A stretch of 64,000 nucleotides of DNA from Bariatricus massiliensis (GCF_900086725.1 NZ_LT574836.1:576034-640033); one strand, 5' to 3'; positions 15,949-24,747 are shown, counted from the first letter of the stretch. The notes: generated by a model from the sequence alone, not told the origin. Translations and numbers: made by a program.

Positions 15949-17025
15949 ATGGAGAAAAAAAGAGTGGTAGTAGGTATGTCCGGGGGAGTCGACTCCTCGG
16001 TGGCGGCATATTTGCTGAAAGAACAGGGGTATGATGTTATCGGAGTGACGATGCAGATATGGCAGGATGAGCCGCAGATGGTTCTGGAAGAAAACGGAGG
16101 ATGCTGCGGTTTGAGCGCGGTAGATGACGCCAGAAGAGTGGCGGCCCAATTGGATATCCCTTATTATGTGATGAACTTTAAGAAAGAATTCAAAGAAAAC
16201 GTGATTGACTACTTTGTTCAGGAATATGTAAACGGCCGGACTCCGAATCCGTGCATTGCCTGCAACCGCTATGTAAAATGGGAATCGCTGCTGAAGCGCA
16301 GTATGGAGATTGGGGCGGACTATATTGCCACCGGCCACTACGCACAGGTGGAAAAGCTGAGTAACGGCAGATATGCTATCCGCCATTCGGCGACGAAGAT
16401 GAAAGACCAGACCTATGCCTTATACAATCTGACGCAGGAGCAGCTTGCCCGGACGCTGATGCCGGTAGGAGCATACTCAAAGGATGAGATTCGTGGGATT
16501 GCGGAGAAGATTCATCTGCAGGTGGCGGGAAAGCCCGACAGTCAAGATATTTGCTTTGTGCCGGACGGAGATTATGCGGCATTCATAGAAAAAGAATTCG
16601 GCGGTGAAATTAAACCCGGTAATTTTGTCACTTCCGACGGAGTTGTACTGGGGCAGCACAAAGGAATCACTCATTACACGGTGGGCCAGCGGAAGGGACT
16701 AGGATTGGCTCTTGGGCATCCGGCTTTTGTGCTGGAGATCCGCCCCGGCACCAATGAGGTAGTAATCGGCACTAATGAGGAATCCATGACGCATGAAGTA
16801 CGTGCCAATCAGTTGAATTTTATGGCTCAGGAATCCATCGATACGGAACAGCGGGTTTTTGCAAAGATACGCTATAACCATAGAGGAGCCTGGTGCACAG
16901 TGAAGCGCACCGGGGAAGATGAGATACTTTGTGTATTTGATGAAGCACAGAGGGCGGTGACGCCCGGACAAGCTCTGGTACTCTATGACGGAGATTACGT
17001 GCTCGGAGGCGGTACGATTAAATAG
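15949..17025 (+). CDS. mnmA: tRNA-specific 2-thiouridylase MnmA
   Basis: The 358-residue enzyme adds sulfur to U34 of tRNA-Lys, -Glu and -Gln. Visible are the PP-loop SGGVDS (11-16), the catalytic pair C102 (TPNPCIACN) and C202 (DSQDICFVPDGDY), and the C-terminal beta-barrel with HYTVGQRKGLG. Location 18 bases after nifU gives it direct access to NifS as sulfur donor. A second nearby CC pair (GGCCGLSAVDDA) is usual in Firmicute members. Confidence 0.96.
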   Translation: MEKKRVVVGMSGGVDSSVAAYLLKEQGYDVIGVTMQIWQDEPQMVLEENGGCCGLSAVDDARRVAAQLDIPYYVMNFKKEFKENVIDYFVQEYVNGRTPNPCIACNRYVKWESLLKRSMEIGADYIATGHYAQVEKLSNGRYAIRHSATKMKDQTYALYNLTQEQLARTLMPVGAYSKDEIRGIAEKIHLQVAGKPDSQDICFVPDGDYAAFIEKEFGGEIKPGNFVTSDGVVLGQHKGITHYTVGQRKGLGLALGHPAFVLEIRPGTNEVVIGTNEESMTHEVRANQLNFMAQESIDTEQRVFAKIRYNHRGAWCTVKRTGEDEILCVFDEAQRAVTPGQALVLYDGDYVLGGGTIK

Positions 17026-17035
17026 GAGGAAAACG

Positions 17036-17839
17036 ATGCGGGCAGACTATCATATGCATACCTTTTTTTCAAAGGATTCCAATGCTTCACCGGAATCTAT
17101 GGCCGAAGGGGCCATCGCGAAGGGGCTTGAGACAATATGCTTTACGGATCACGAAGATAAGGACTATAAGATAGACGGAGAAGAATCCGTTGTGGACACA
17201 GAAAAGTATTTTAAGGTGATGGAAGAGCTGCGGGGAAAATACGAAGGCAGGCTTGACATTAAGATAGGAATAGAACTGGGGCTGCAGCCCCATCTGGGTG
17301 GGTTCTTCACCCGGTATACAAAGGAATATCCTTTTGATTTTGTCATTGGCTCCGTCCACGTGGTGGGCGGGAAGGACCCCTACTATCCGGATTTTTTTGC
17401 AGAAATCAGCGACGAGGAGGGCTACCGGATGACCTTGGAGGAAACACTTCGGGATATCCAAGTGTTTCATGACTTTGACGTGCTGGGCCATATTGACTAT
17501 GTGGTACGCTACGGAAAAGAGAAAGAACGCGCATATTCCTATAAGCAGTTCGCACCTGTGATTGATGAGATTCTTCGTTTTTTGATTGAGCACGGAAAGG
17601 GGATAGAGCTGAATATGGCCGGCTTTAAGTACGGCCTGCCCTTTGCCCATCCGCATCCCGAGGTCTTAAAGCGTTACAGAGAGCTTGGAGGCGAGATCAT
17701 CACGGTGGGGGCGGACGCCCACAGACCGGAACATATAGCTTATGATTTCCAGCGGGTTCATGCAATTTTAGAAGGCTGCGGCTTCAAATATTATACGGAA
17801 TTTGCGGACAGAAAGCCGATTTTTAAGAAGATTCCGTGA
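17036..17839 (+). CDS. PHP-domain phosphatase, HisK-like
   Basis: A 267-residue PHP-family metal-dependent phosphoesterase, close to the histidinol-phosphatase HisK/HisJ group. Metal ligands are seen in RADYHMHTFFS, FTDHEDKDY, GSVHVVGG, GHIDYVVRY and VGADAHRPEH. I set the start at ATG 17036, which has TAGGAGGAAAACG immediately before it, instead of an earlier in-frame ATG inside mnmA. The gene is ten bases after mnmA and probably shares its transcript. No other histidine-biosynthesis gene is in view, so the substrate could be another phosphate ester. Confidence 0.82.
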   Translation: MRADYHMHTFFSKDSNASPESMAEGAIAKGLETICFTDHEDKDYKIDGEESVVDTEKYFKVMEELRGKYEGRLDIKIGIELGLQPHLGGFFTRYTKEYPFDFVIGSVHVVGGKDPYYPDFFAEISDEEGYRMTLEETLRDIQVFHDFDVLGHIDYVVRYGKEKERAYSYKQFAPVIDEILRFLIEHGKGIELNMAGFKYGLPFAHPHPEVLKRYRELGGEIITVGADAHRPEHIAYDFQRVHAILEGCGFKYYTEFADRKPIFKKIP

Positions 17840-17877
17840 TAATTGATAGCACGTCCTTATAAAAATGCAAAAGACAC

Positions 17878-17906
17878 TTGAATTTTTGTTTTGAATTTAG
17901 TACAAT
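17878..17906 (+). promoter_or_regulatory. gap promoter
   Basis: TTGAAT (17878-17883) and TACAAT (17901-17906) with a 17-base AT-rich spacer lie 52 bases upstream of the gap ATG. Confidence 0.75.
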
Positions 17907-17958
17907 AAAACATGGTTGATGAAACTTTAACAATGAAAAACTTTAGGAGGACTAAATC

Positions 17959-18972
17959 ATGGCAGTAAAAGTAGCAATCAATGGATTTGGACGTATCGGA
18001 CGTCTTGCATTCAGACAAATGTTCGGAGCAGAGGGATATGAGGTAGTAGCAATCAACGACTTGACTTCCCCGAAAATGTTAGCTCACTTATTAAAATATG
18101 ACTCAACACAGGGAAAATACGTATTAGCTGATAAAGTAACAGCTGGCGAAGACTCTATCACAGTAGACGGAAAAGAAATCAAAATCTACGCAAAAGCTGA
18201 CGCAGCTGAACTTCCTTGGGGAGAGATTGGTGTAGATGTAGTTCTGGAGTGTACAGGCTTCTACACATCCAAAGATAAAGCTTCCGCTCATCTGAAAGCG
18301 GGCGCTAAGAAAGTTGTTATTTCCGCACCGGCTGGAAATGACCTTCCGACTATCGTATACAATGTAAACCATGACCAGCTCACAAAAGATGATCATATCA
18401 TCTCTGCTGCTTCTTGTACAACAAACTGTCTTGCACCTATGGCAAAAGCTCTGAACGATTTGGCACCGATCAAATCCGGTATCATGTGCACAATCCACGC
18501 TTACACAGGCGATCAGATGACACTTGACGGACCGCAGAGAAAGGGTGATTTGAGAAGATCCCGTGCAGCAGCAGTTAATATCGTGCCGAACAGCACAGGT
18601 GCAGCAAAAGCTATCGGTTTAGTTATCCCTGAATTAAATGGTAAATTAATCGGATCTGCTCAGCGTGTTCCTACACCGACAGGTTCTACAACAATCCTTA
18701 CAGCAGTAGTTGACGGAACTGTAACTGTTGATGAAATCAATGCAGCTATGAAGGCAGCATCTGATGAATCATTCGGATACAACACAGATGAAATCGTATC
18801 CAGCGATATCGTTGGAATGAACTATGGTTCATTGTTCGATGCTACTCAGACAATGGCTATGCCGTTAGACAACGGAACTACAGAAGTTCAGGTTGTTTCT
18901 TGGTATGACAATGAGAATTCTTACACAAGCCAGATGGTAAGAACAATCAAACATTTCGGAACATTGCTGTAA
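17959..18972 (+). CDS. gap: Glyceraldehyde-3-phosphate dehydrogenase
   Basis: The 337-residue enzyme oxidises glyceraldehyde 3-phosphate to 1,3-bisphosphoglycerate in glycolysis. It shows the NAD-binding GFGRIGR, D34 in AINDLTSPK (favouring NAD over NADP) and the catalytic C153 in SCTTNCLAP. TTAGGAGGACTAAATC precedes the ATG. Third positions lean strongly to A and T with a narrow codon set (ACA, GCA, GGA), as expected for a very highly expressed gene and unlike the neighbours. A terminator separates it from pgk, so it can be transcribed alone. Confidence 0.97.
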   Translation: MAVKVAINGFGRIGRLAFRQMFGAEGYEVVAINDLTSPKMLAHLLKYDSTQGKYVLADKVTAGEDSITVDGKEIKIYAKADAAELPWGEIGVDVVLECTGFYTSKDKASAHLKAGAKKVVISAPAGNDLPTIVYNVNHDQLTKDDHIISAASCTTNCLAPMAKALNDLAPIKSGIMCTIHAYTGDQMTLDGPQRKGDLRRSRAAAVNIVPNSTGAAKAIGLVIPELNGKLIGSAQRVPTPTGSTTILTAVVDGTVTVDEINAAMKAASDESFGYNTDEIVSSDIVGMNYGSLFDATQTMAMPLDNGTTEVQVVSWYDNENSYTSQMVRTIKHFGTLL

Positions 18973-18991
18973 ACCGAAAAGACTCACTTAG

Positions 18992-19020
18992 GGTCCGGTC
19001 TTATTTGGGCCGGGCCTTTT
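18992..19020 (+). terminator. gap terminator
   Basis: A 9-bp GC-rich stem with two G-U pairs (18992-19000 with 19008-19016), loop TTATTTG, is followed by TTTT. pgk starts 39 bases further on, so partial read-through is possible. Confidence 0.75.
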
Positions 19021-19058
19021 CTGTACTAAAAATAATCAAATGTAGGAGGCGTGATTTT

Positions 19059-20252
19059 ATGCTTAATAAAAAATCAGTAGATGACATTAACGTAAAAGGC
19101 CAGAAGGTTCTTGTAAGATGTGACTTTAATGTGCCGTTGATCGATGGAAAGATTACAGATGAGAATCGTCTTGTGGCGGCTCTTCCCACCATCAAAAAAT
19201 TAATTGCAGATGGGGGAAAGGTAATTCTCTGTTCACATCTGGGCAAGCCGAAGGGAGAACCGAAGCCGGAATTGTCCTTGGCACCGGTAGCCGCTAGATT
19301 ATCCGAGCTTTTAGGTCAGGAAGTGAAGTTCGCTGCAGACCCAGAGGTGGTAGGGCCGAACGCTAAGGCGGCTGTGGAAGCGATGAACGACGGTGACGTT
19401 ATCCTTCTTGAAAACACACGTTACAGAGTTGAGGAGACAAAGAACGGAGAAGCTTTCTCCAAAGAACTTGCATCTTTATGTGATGTTTTTGTAAATGACG
19501 CATTTGGTACCGCTCACAGAGCGCACTGCTCTAACGTGGGAGTTACGCAGTATGTGGATACGGCCGTAGTTGGTTACTTAATGCAGAAAGAAATCGACTT
19601 CCTCGGCAATGCGGTGAACAATCCGGCAAGACCGTTTGTAGCAATTTTGGGCGGGGCAAAGGTTTCCAGCAAGATTTCTGTAATCGAGAACCTGCTTGAT
19701 AAAGTGGATACTTTGATTATCGGCGGCGGTATGTCCTATACATTCAGCAAGGCACAGGGCGGAAGTGTCGGCAAATCCTTACTGGAAGAAGATTACTGCG
19801 AGTATGCATTGAATATGATTAAGAAGGCCGAAGAAAAGGGCGTTAAGTTACTTCTTCCGGTTGATAACGTAATTGCAGACGATTTCTCAAACGATGCTAA
19901 TACAAAAGTTGTCGGACGTGGCGAGATTCCGGATGATTGGGAAGGCCTTGACATCGGACCGGAGACTGCAAAATTGTACGCAGAGGCCGTAAAAGAAGCT
20001 AAAACAGTAGTTTGGAACGGACCGATGGGCGCATTCGAGATGCCGAAATTCGCAGCAGGAACAGAAGCAGTTGCCAAAGCCCTGGCTGAGACAGACGCTG
20101 TCACAATCATCGGAGGCGGCGATTCAGCAGCAGCCGTAAACCAGCTCGGATACGGCGATAAGATGACCCACATCTCCACAGGAGGAGGAGCATCCCTAGA
20201 ATTCCTCGAAGGCAAAGAACTACCCGGCGTAGCCGCCGCTAATGATAAGTAG
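19059..20252 (+). CDS. pgk: Phosphoglycerate kinase
   Basis: The 397-residue enzyme makes ATP from 1,3-bisphosphoglycerate. Family motifs include VLVRCDFNVPL, ICSHLGKPKG, VNDAFGTAHRAH, ILGGAKVSSKI and the GGGDSAAAV nucleotide-binding loop. I start it at ATG 19059 with TAGGAGGCGTG upstream; an upstream in-frame ATG would lie in the gap terminator. It follows gap and is separated from tpiA by three 101-bp repeats. The last 30 codons shift to a different codon pattern (CTA, CCC, GCC), perhaps because the repeat block inserted close to its end. Confidence 0.97.
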   Translation: MLNKKSVDDINVKGQKVLVRCDFNVPLIDGKITDENRLVAALPTIKKLIADGGKVILCSHLGKPKGEPKPELSLAPVAARLSELLGQEVKFAADPEVVGPNAKAAVEAMNDGDVILLENTRYRVEETKNGEAFSKELASLCDVFVNDAFGTAHRAHCSNVGVTQYVDTAVVGYLMQKEIDFLGNAVNNPARPFVAILGGAKVSSKISVIENLLDKVDTLIIGGGMSYTFSKAQGGSVGKSLLEEDYCEYALNMIKKAEEKGVKLLLPVDNVIADDFSNDANTKVVGRGEIPDDWEGLDIGPETAKLYAEAVKEAKTVVWNGPMGAFEMPKFAAGTEAVAKALAETDAVTIIGGGDSAAAVNQLGYGDKMTHISTGGGASLEFLEGKELPGVAAANDK

Positions 20253-20255
20253 AAA

Positions 20256-20558
20256 GCTTGGCGAGGTCTTTTCGAGCCTAGCGTCTACTTAGTTCACCGC
20301 ACTTGGTGAACTCGAGCGACAGGCGAGAGTGAGCCTAGTAAGGTGAACATCCCCCTGCTTGGCGAGGTTCTTTCGAGCCTAGCGTCTACTTAGTTCACCG
20401 CACTTGGTGAACTCGAGCGACAGGCGAGAGTGAGCCTAGTAAGGTGAACATCCCCGTGCTTGGCGAGGTCCTTTCGAGCCTAGCGTTTACTTAGTTCACC
20501 GCACTTGGTGAACTCGAGCGGCAGGCGAGAGTGATTCTAGTAAGGTGAACATACCCGT
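20256..20558 (+). repeat. Three tandem 101-bp repeats
   Basis: Units at 20256-20356, 20357-20457 and 20458-20558 have an exact 101-base period and differ at only a few positions, the third being most diverged. Each unit contains the hairpin GTTCACC-GCACTT-GGTGAAC, an adjacent CTCGAG, and ends with AAGGTGAACAT, which could re-pair with GTTCACC. Stop codons occur in the frames and 101 is not a multiple of three, so it is not coding. The block fills almost all the pgk-tpiA gap and ends 25 bases before tpiA. Confidence 0.95.
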
Positions 20559-20582
20559 ACAATAAAAAAGGAGAACAATAAA

Positions 20583-21332
20583 ATGGCAAGAAGAAAAATT
20601 ATTGCAGGCAACTGGAAGATGAATATGACTCCGACAGAGGCTGTTGAATTAGTGAATACATTAAAACCACTCGTAGCGACAGAGGACGCAGACGTTGTGT
20701 TCTGTGTGCCGGCTATCGATATCATTCCTGTTATGGAAGCTGCTAAGGGAAGCAACATCGAGGTGGGCGCTGAGAATATGTACTATGAAGAGAAGGGCGC
20801 ATACACAGGAGAGATTTCTCCGGCAATGCTTACAGATGTAGGTGTTAAATACGTTGTCCTTGGACATTCTGAGAGAAGAGAATACTTCGCAGAGACGAAT
20901 GAGACCGTGAATAAGAAGATGCTCAAAGCTTTTGAACATGGTATCACTCCGATTATGTGCTGTGGAGAGTCTCTGGAGCAGAGAGAACAGGGCGTGACGA
21001 TGGATTTTATCCGTCAGCAGGTTAAGGTTGGATTCCAGAATGTGACAGCGGAGCAGGCGAAGACTGCAGTTATCGCATATGAGCCGATTTGGGCAATCGG
21101 AACCGGAAAGACAGCTACAACAGAACAGGCACAGGAAGTCTGCAAAGATATCCGTGCATGTATTGCAGAGATTTACGACGAGGCGACAGCCGAAGCAATC
21201 CGTATCCAGTACGGCGGTTCTGTCAATGCGGCTACAGCTCCTGAGTTATTTGCACAGCCAGACATCGATGGCGGTCTTGTAGGTGGAGCGGCATTAAAGC
21301 CAGATTTCGGTAAAATCGTCAATTATAAATAA
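20583..21332 (+). CDS. tpiA: Triosephosphate isomerase
   Basis: The 249-residue TIM barrel interconverts dihydroxyacetone phosphate and glyceraldehyde 3-phosphate. Catalytic residues K12 (GNWKMN), H95 (LGHSERRE) and E167 (AYEPIWAIGTG) are present, with the phosphate-binding YGGSVN and GGLVGGAALKPDF. AAAAAAGGAGAACAATAAA precedes the ATG. It belongs with gap and pgk, but transcription from those would have to cross the 101-bp repeats. Confidence 0.97.
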   Translation: MARRKIIAGNWKMNMTPTEAVELVNTLKPLVATEDADVVFCVPAIDIIPVMEAAKGSNIEVGAENMYYEEKGAYTGEISPAMLTDVGVKYVVLGHSERREYFAETNETVNKKMLKAFEHGITPIMCCGESLEQREQGVTMDFIRQQVKVGFQNVTAEQAKTAVIAYEPIWAIGTGKTATTEQAQEVCKDIRACIAEIYDEATAEAIRIQYGGSVNAATAPELFAQPDIDGGLVGGAALKPDFGKIVNYK

Positions 21333-21371
21333 GCCGATAACAATATGATATACATGATGATTTCCAAAGTG

Positions 21372-21400
21372 GGGATGAGCAGAAATGTTCATCCCTTCTT
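21372..21400 (+). terminator. Hairpin after tpiA
   Basis: A 10-bp stem (21372-21381 with 21386-21395, one G-U) closed by a GAAA tetraloop is followed by TTCTT. It lies 27 bases before the HAD gene start. Confidence 0.6.
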
Positions 21401-21427
21401 TACAGGAGGAGGCAAAGGGAGGGCGGA

Positions 21428-22255
21428 ATGCCGATAAAACTGATTATAACGGATCTGGATGGAACTTTACTGGGGGAAGACCACCAGACGATTTCAGAGA
21501 GAAATAAAACAGCTTTAGAGAAAGCGGCCCAGAGGGGAATAACCATCGCGTTGGGGAGCGGCAGGACTTACGGTGTGCTGAAAAACGTATTGAGGCAGAC
21601 AGATGCCATAGATTATGTGATGATGTCCAACGGCGCAGCGCTTATGAATAACCGTACGGGAGAGCAGACGCAGGTGGGGGAGATTCCGTACACCTTGTGG
21701 AAGCCTCTTTATGATCTGCTGAAACAGTACAGGGCAGTATTCGAAGTGTATTACGAAGGATATTCTTATATTGAGAAGGAGGCAAGGGAAAGATTCGTCA
21801 ATGAATGGATTCCCCAGTCCTTCTTGGAGGAACTGACAGAGAACATGATTGTTGTAGATTCACTGCCTGAATTTCTCGAGGGGAAACCGTTGGAGAAGTT
21901 CGATGTCATACAGACGCCGGAGGAGAGTATTGAAGGCCTGACACGGGAACTGTCGTGCAGGACGGAATTTGCCGTTACCTCATCCCTGCCCGGTAATATG
22001 GAGATTAACTTGAAAGGTGTCGACAAGGGAGAGGGAACCAGAGGGCTTTGCCGGCTGCTAGGCATAAGCACAAGTGAGGTGATGGCCTTTGGAGATGCCA
22101 ACAATGATCTTGCGATGATGCGCACCGCAGGTTACTCCTATGCTATGGAGAATGCTACAGAGGAAATTAAAGAAGCGGCCAGATACAGGACAGCCAGTAA
22201 TGTAGATGACGGTGTGGCGGCCGCCATTGAGAAACTGCTCCACGAGGAGCTATGA
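21428..22255 (+). CDS. Cof-type HAD-superfamily phosphatase
   Basis: This 275-residue hydrolase has HAD motif I in ITDLDGTLL (nucleophile Asp and general acid Asp), motif II around ALGSGRTYG, a type IIB cap in the middle, motif III lysine in LKGVDKGEG and motif IV FGDANNDLAMM. Cof/YidA-type enzymes dephosphorylate sugar phosphates or flavin-related phosphates. Specificity cannot be read off. The start ATG follows GGAGGAGGCAAAGGGAGGGCGGA. Its placement between glycolytic genes is suggestive of a sugar-phosphate substrate, nothing more. Confidence 0.9.
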   Translation: MPIKLIITDLDGTLLGEDHQTISERNKTALEKAAQRGITIALGSGRTYGVLKNVLRQTDAIDYVMMSNGAALMNNRTGEQTQVGEIPYTLWKPLYDLLKQYRAVFEVYYEGYSYIEKEARERFVNEWIPQSFLEELTENMIVVDSLPEFLEGKPLEKFDVIQTPEESIEGLTRELSCRTEFAVTSSLPGNMEINLKGVDKGEGTRGLCRLLGISTSEVMAFGDANNDLAMMRTAGYSYAMENATEEIKEAARYRTASNVDDGVAAAIEKLLHEEL

Positions 22256-22257
22256 AG

Positions 22258-22289
22258 CAGAGGGCTGCCTATTTAAAAGGAGCCCTCTG
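22258..22289. terminator. Hairpin between convergent genes
   Basis: CAGAGGGCT and AGCCCTCTG form a perfect 9-bp stem (22258-22266 with 22281-22289) with a 14-base loop but without a T-run. It separates the HAD gene from the convergent rubredoxin gene. Confidence 0.5.
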
Positions 22290-22339
22290 GAGACCGTGTT
22301 CATACACAGGCATGTGGCAGAACTATGCATATGCTACTA

Positions 22340-22984
22340 TTAAACTTCTACACGCTTGAACTTGTCGGCGCCTTGTTTGCATACCGGGCAGATAAAATCT
22401 GCGGGGAGTGGATCGCCTTCAAAGACATAGCCGCATACCTGACAGACATAAGACACTTTTGTGGTAGATTGTGATACCTCTTCATCCGGAAGATAAGTAG
22501 GTGCGTTTTTCGGGCTTTTCCCCTTTACTACTTTGTGATAATAAGCGTATGTCATCTCCGGCGCGGCGCCTTCGTATGTCTCGGCGGCTATGACTTCCCC
22601 AAGGAAGACGGTGTGGGTAGCGGTTTCCATTTTATCGATGACTTTGCATACGACATAACCACAAGTGTTTTTTACAACAGGCACACCTTCCACCATCTCG
22701 TAGTCTACACTGTCAAATTTATTCACATCTTTTCCGGATTGGAACCCAAATGTTCCAATCAAGTCTGCCGGAGATTCCTCTGAGAGGATGGAGAAAGAAA
22801 AACGCCCGGTTTTTTCGATACATGAATTTGTATAGTTATCATGATTGATGCTGACTGCTATTGTAGCAGGGGACGAAGTAATCTGCATGATGCTGTTGGC
22901 GATACATCCGGTAGGCCGATCTTGATCCATCGTTCCCACAATATAAACTCCGTAGGACATGTTTCTGAAAATATTTGTATTCAT
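22340..22984 (-). CDS. Flavin reductase-rubredoxin fusion (high-molecular-weight rubredoxin)
   Basis: The 214-residue protein fuses an FMN-binding flavin-reductase-like domain (about 1-155) to a C-terminal rubredoxin (about 175-214) with the iron ligands CQVCGY and CPVCKQG. This is the layout of clostridial high-molecular-weight rubredoxin (Hrb), which passes electrons from NAD(P)H to flavodiiron proteins that reduce oxygen or nitric oxide. AAGGAGGATACAC precedes the minus-strand ATG. A strong promoter overlapped by a Fur/PerR-like box is directly upstream, consistent with peroxide or iron control. The partner flavodiiron protein is not in the window. Confidence 0.9.
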   Translation of the reverse strand: MNTNIFRNMSYGVYIVGTMDQDRPTGCIANSIMQITSSPATIAVSINHDNYTNSCIEKTGRFSFSILSEESPADLIGTFGFQSGKDVNKFDSVDYEMVEGVPVVKNTCGYVVCKVIDKMETATHTVFLGEVIAAETYEGAAPEMTYAYYHKVVKGKSPKNAPTYLPDEEVSQSTTKVSYVCQVCGYVFEGDPLPADFICPVCKQGADKFKRVEV

Positions 22985-23009
22985 GTGTATCCTCCTTAAA
23001 ATATAAATT

Positions 23010-23022
23010 AGTAATGATTACT
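23010..23022 (-). promoter_or_regulatory. Putative PerR/Fur-family operator
   Basis: AGTAAT-G-ATTACT is a perfect 6-1-6 palindrome containing TAATNATTA, the core shared by PerR, Fur and Zur boxes. It covers the predicted transcription start of the rubredoxin-fusion gene. Confidence 0.55.
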
Positions 23023-23025
23023 GTT

Positions 23026-23053
23026 ATTATATCATATTGGCAATGTTTGTCAA
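23026..23053 (-). promoter_or_regulatory. Promoter of the rubredoxin-fusion gene
   Basis: On the minus strand TTGACA (23053-23048) and TATAAT (23031-23026), both perfect, are separated by 16 bases. Confidence 0.85.
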
Positions 23054-23132
23054 TTAGTTTATGCAATTATTTAAGAAACATTCTTAATAACCAATATTTT
23101 AGTCCTTAGGCTGGTAAATATTTCACAATCTA

Positions 23133-23161
23133 TTGCATATACTTTCAAAATCATGTAAAAT
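23133..23161 (+). promoter_or_regulatory. gpmI promoter
   Basis: TTGCAT (23133-23138) and TAAAAT (23156-23161) are 17 bases apart, 47 bases before the gpmI ATG. Confidence 0.6.
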
Positions 23162-23208
23162 ACAAAGTTGGAACGAGTGAAACCAAAATTGCGAAGGAGT
23201 GTACAAAG

Positions 23209-24747
23209 ATGAGTAAAAAACCAACGGTTTTAATGATTTTAGATGGATACGGTTTAAATGACAAGACAACCGGCAATGCGGTGGCAGAGGCCAACACACC
23301 GGTTATGGATAAATTGATGGCAGAATGTCCCTTTGTAAAAGGAAATGCAAGCGGAATGGCTGTCGGGCTGCCAGAAGGACAGATGGGGAATTCAGAGGTC
23401 GGCCATTTGAATATGGGTGCGGGAAGAATTGTATATCAGGATTTGACAAAGATTACGAAGTCTATATCTGACGGAGACTTTTTCGAGAACCCTGCACTTA
23501 TCGAAGCATGCAGAAATGCAAAGGATAATGGCACGGCGCTCCACATGTTCGGACTGGTATCTGACGGCGGTGTCCACAGCCATAATACACATATATATGG
23601 ACTTCTGGAACTGGCAAAGCGTCAGGGACTGTCAAAGGTATATGTACACTGCTTCCTTGATGGGCGTGATACACCGCCTGCATCCGGGAAGGACTACGTG
23701 CAGGAGCTTACGGAAAAGATGGCAGAGCTTGGTATCGGGGAAGTGGCCACGGTGATGGGCCGTTACTACGCAATGGACCGTGACAACCGCTGGGAGCGTG
23801 TTGAAAAGGCATATAATGCGATGGTAAGGGGAGAAGGCGTGGAGGCTTCCGATGCGGTTCAGGCAGTACAGCAGTCCTATGACAAGGAAGAGACAGATGA
23901 ATTTGTAATGCCAACTGTTGTGATGAAAGATGGAAAGCCTACGGCGACTATCAAAGACGGAGACTCTATCATATTCTTTAACTTCCGCCCGGACCGCGCG
24001 AGGGAAATCACCAGAACCTTCTGCGATGATGAGTTTGCTGGATTTGACAGAGGGGAAAGAGTAAAGACTACTTATGTATGCTTTACAGAATATGACGTGA
24101 CTATCGGAAACAAATTGGTGGCCTTTGTGAAGGATGAAATCACCAACACATTTGGCGAATTCCTTGCGGCTAATGGCTTAAAACAGGCCAGAATAGCGGA
24201 GACAGAGAAATACGCCCATGTCACATTTTTCTTCAATGGAGGAGTGGAAGAACCAAATGAGGGGGAGGACCGGATTCTCGTCAAATCTCCAAAGGTCGCC
24301 ACTTATGATTTGAAGCCTGAGATGAGCGCGTATGAAGTGTGTGATAAATTGGTAGAGGCTGTCAAGTCAGGAAAATATGATGTTATTATTATTAATTTTG
24401 CCAACCCGGATATGGTAGGCCATACAGGCGTTGAGAATGCCGCTGTCCAAGCCATTGAGGCCGTGGATGCCTGCGTAGGGCGTACCGTGGACGCAGTGAA
24501 AGAAGTGGACGGGCAGATGTTTATCTGCGCGGATCACGGTAATGCGGAACAATTGATTGACGATGTGACAGGAGAACCTTTTACCGCTCATACGACGAAT
24601 CCGGTGCCGTTTATCCTTGTGAACGCAGACCCGGCTTATAAACTGCGGGAAGGAGGCTGTCTGGCAGATATTGCGCCTACGTTGATAGAATTGATGGGAA
24701 TGAAACAGCCGGAGGAGATGACAGGCAAGTCTCTGCTTACAAAATAG
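23209..24747 (+). CDS. gpmI: 2,3-bisphosphoglycerate-independent phosphoglycerate mutase
   Basis: The 512-residue manganese-dependent enzyme interconverts 3- and 2-phosphoglycerate. It has the metal-binding LMILDGYGLN, the phosphoserine site S62 in GNSEVGHLNMGAGR, and the C-terminal metal motifs NFANPDMVGHTG and ICADHGNAEQ. Length is normal for the family. GCGAAGGAGTGT precedes the ATG. It completes the run gap-pgk-tpiA-gpmI but has its own promoter and terminator; enolase is not in the window. Confidence 0.97.
   Translation: MSKKPTVLMILDGYGLNDKTTGNAVAEANTPVMDKLMAECPFVKGNASGMAVGLPEGQMGNSEVGHLNMGAGRIVYQDLTKITKSISDGDFFENPALIEACRNAKDNGTALHMFGLVSDGGVHSHNTHIYGLLELAKRQGLSKVYVHCFLDGRDTPPASGKDYVQELTEKMAELGIGEVATVMGRYYAMDRDNRWERVEKAYNAMVRGEGVEASDAVQAVQQSYDKEETDEFVMPTVVMKDGKPTATIKDGDSIIFFNFRPDRAREITRTFCDDEFAGFDRGERVKTTYVCFTEYDVTIGNKLVAFVKDEITNTFGEFLAANGLKQARIAETEKYAHVTFFFNGGVEEPNEGEDRILVKSPKVATYDLKPEMSAYEVCDKLVEAVKSGKYDVIIINFANPDMVGHTGVENAAVQAIEAVDACVGRTVDAVKEVDGQMFICADHGNAEQLIDDVTGEPFTAHTTNPVPFILVNADPAYKLREGGCLADIAPTLIELMGMKQPEEMTGKSLLTK

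Noticed and set aside
20256..20558. CRISPR array
   Set aside because: The units are contiguous and alike over their full 101 bases, with no unique spacers.
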